Assembly (NCBI RefSeq): GCF_918797505.1
Contig: NC_092800.1
Coordinates: forward strand, 8,086,631-8,150,630
Source: Bemisia tabaci
Lineage: Eukaryota; Arthropoda; Insecta; Hemiptera; Aleyrodidae
Length of the DNA stretch: 64,000 nt
Direction: 5' to 3'
Positions within the stretch are counted from its first letter, which is position 1, and every line of letters starts with the position of its first letter. The notes under the pieces are model-generated. The model saw nothing but the letters and a program-made list of their open reading frames with translations, was not told where the DNA came from and did not search any database. Below, piece by piece: positions 63,943 to 64,000 of this stretch. The position numbers were made by a program, and so were the translations under genes.

Positions 63943-64000
63943 ACGCCTTCAACATCGCAGAAATACTTCAAGCACTACACCATTGCCCATATCGACGCAA

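Noticed and set aside
1..64000. tRNA or rRNA genes
   Set aside because: No cloverleaf with a GGTTCRAATCC-type arm or rRNA core sequence was noticed; a covariance search was not possible, so absence is not proven.

Overview
The window reads as non-coding, transposon-saturated chromosomal DNA of an arthropod, most likely a hemipteran insect (inference). The grounds are AT-rich DNA, a short TTAGG run near 16411, dozens of interspersed MITE-like palindromes, non-LTR and mariner fragments, and a Polinton/Maverick-type DNA transposon. No rRNA, tRNA, bacterial operon or CRISPR was seen. Only one candidate host exon was found (7247-7876, minus), with two decayed relatives beside it.

The centrepiece is a 15.1 kb Polinton-like (virus-related) element at 27679-42780. 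It is flanked by a perfect 6-bp target duplication CACTCA and starts and ends AGTAGTATG...CATACTACT. Its terminal inverted repeats are unusually long (3583 and 3627 bp). Each arm carries the same four ORFs reading outward: a conserved Asp-rich protein, two small paralogues and a DDE integrase with a chromodomain-like tail. The unique middle holds a packaging ATPase (plus strand), a PLA2-domain protein and an adenain-like cysteine protease (both minus). It also holds a 21-copy 164-bp satellite that cuts off the protease, a 391-bp inverted repeat with a 1.5 kb spacer, and a possible retroviral/baculoviral-type Env fragment. No DNA polymerase B, major capsid or penton gene was recognised. The left half looks replaced by an inverted copy of the right (integrase) end, and left-arm start codons are damaged while right-arm ones are intact.

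Layout. 1-5.3 kb: hAT-type and foldback MITEs, one LINE tail. 5.5-9.3 kb: one open minus-strand exon (201 codons from its first ATG) with polyA signal and splice acceptor, plus relics of the same family in inverted orientation, split by MITE insertions. 9.4-27.3 kb: nested MITEs, a 1.55 kb hAT with 8-bp TSD, a mariner foldback and a 1.2 kb near-perfect palindrome. 27.7-42.8 kb: the Polinton. 43.3-45.9 kb: two LINE fragments head to head and inverted repeats. 46-54 kb: further MITEs and a 740-bp foldback made of CGATCGA palindromes. 54-64 kb: sparse MITEs, purine-rich tandem arrays (59.3-60.4 kb), and a second copy of the hAT inserted into an older MITE.

Family letters used below (A, B, C, E, J and so on) are working labels for repeats defined by comparing copies inside this window; database names were not checked.
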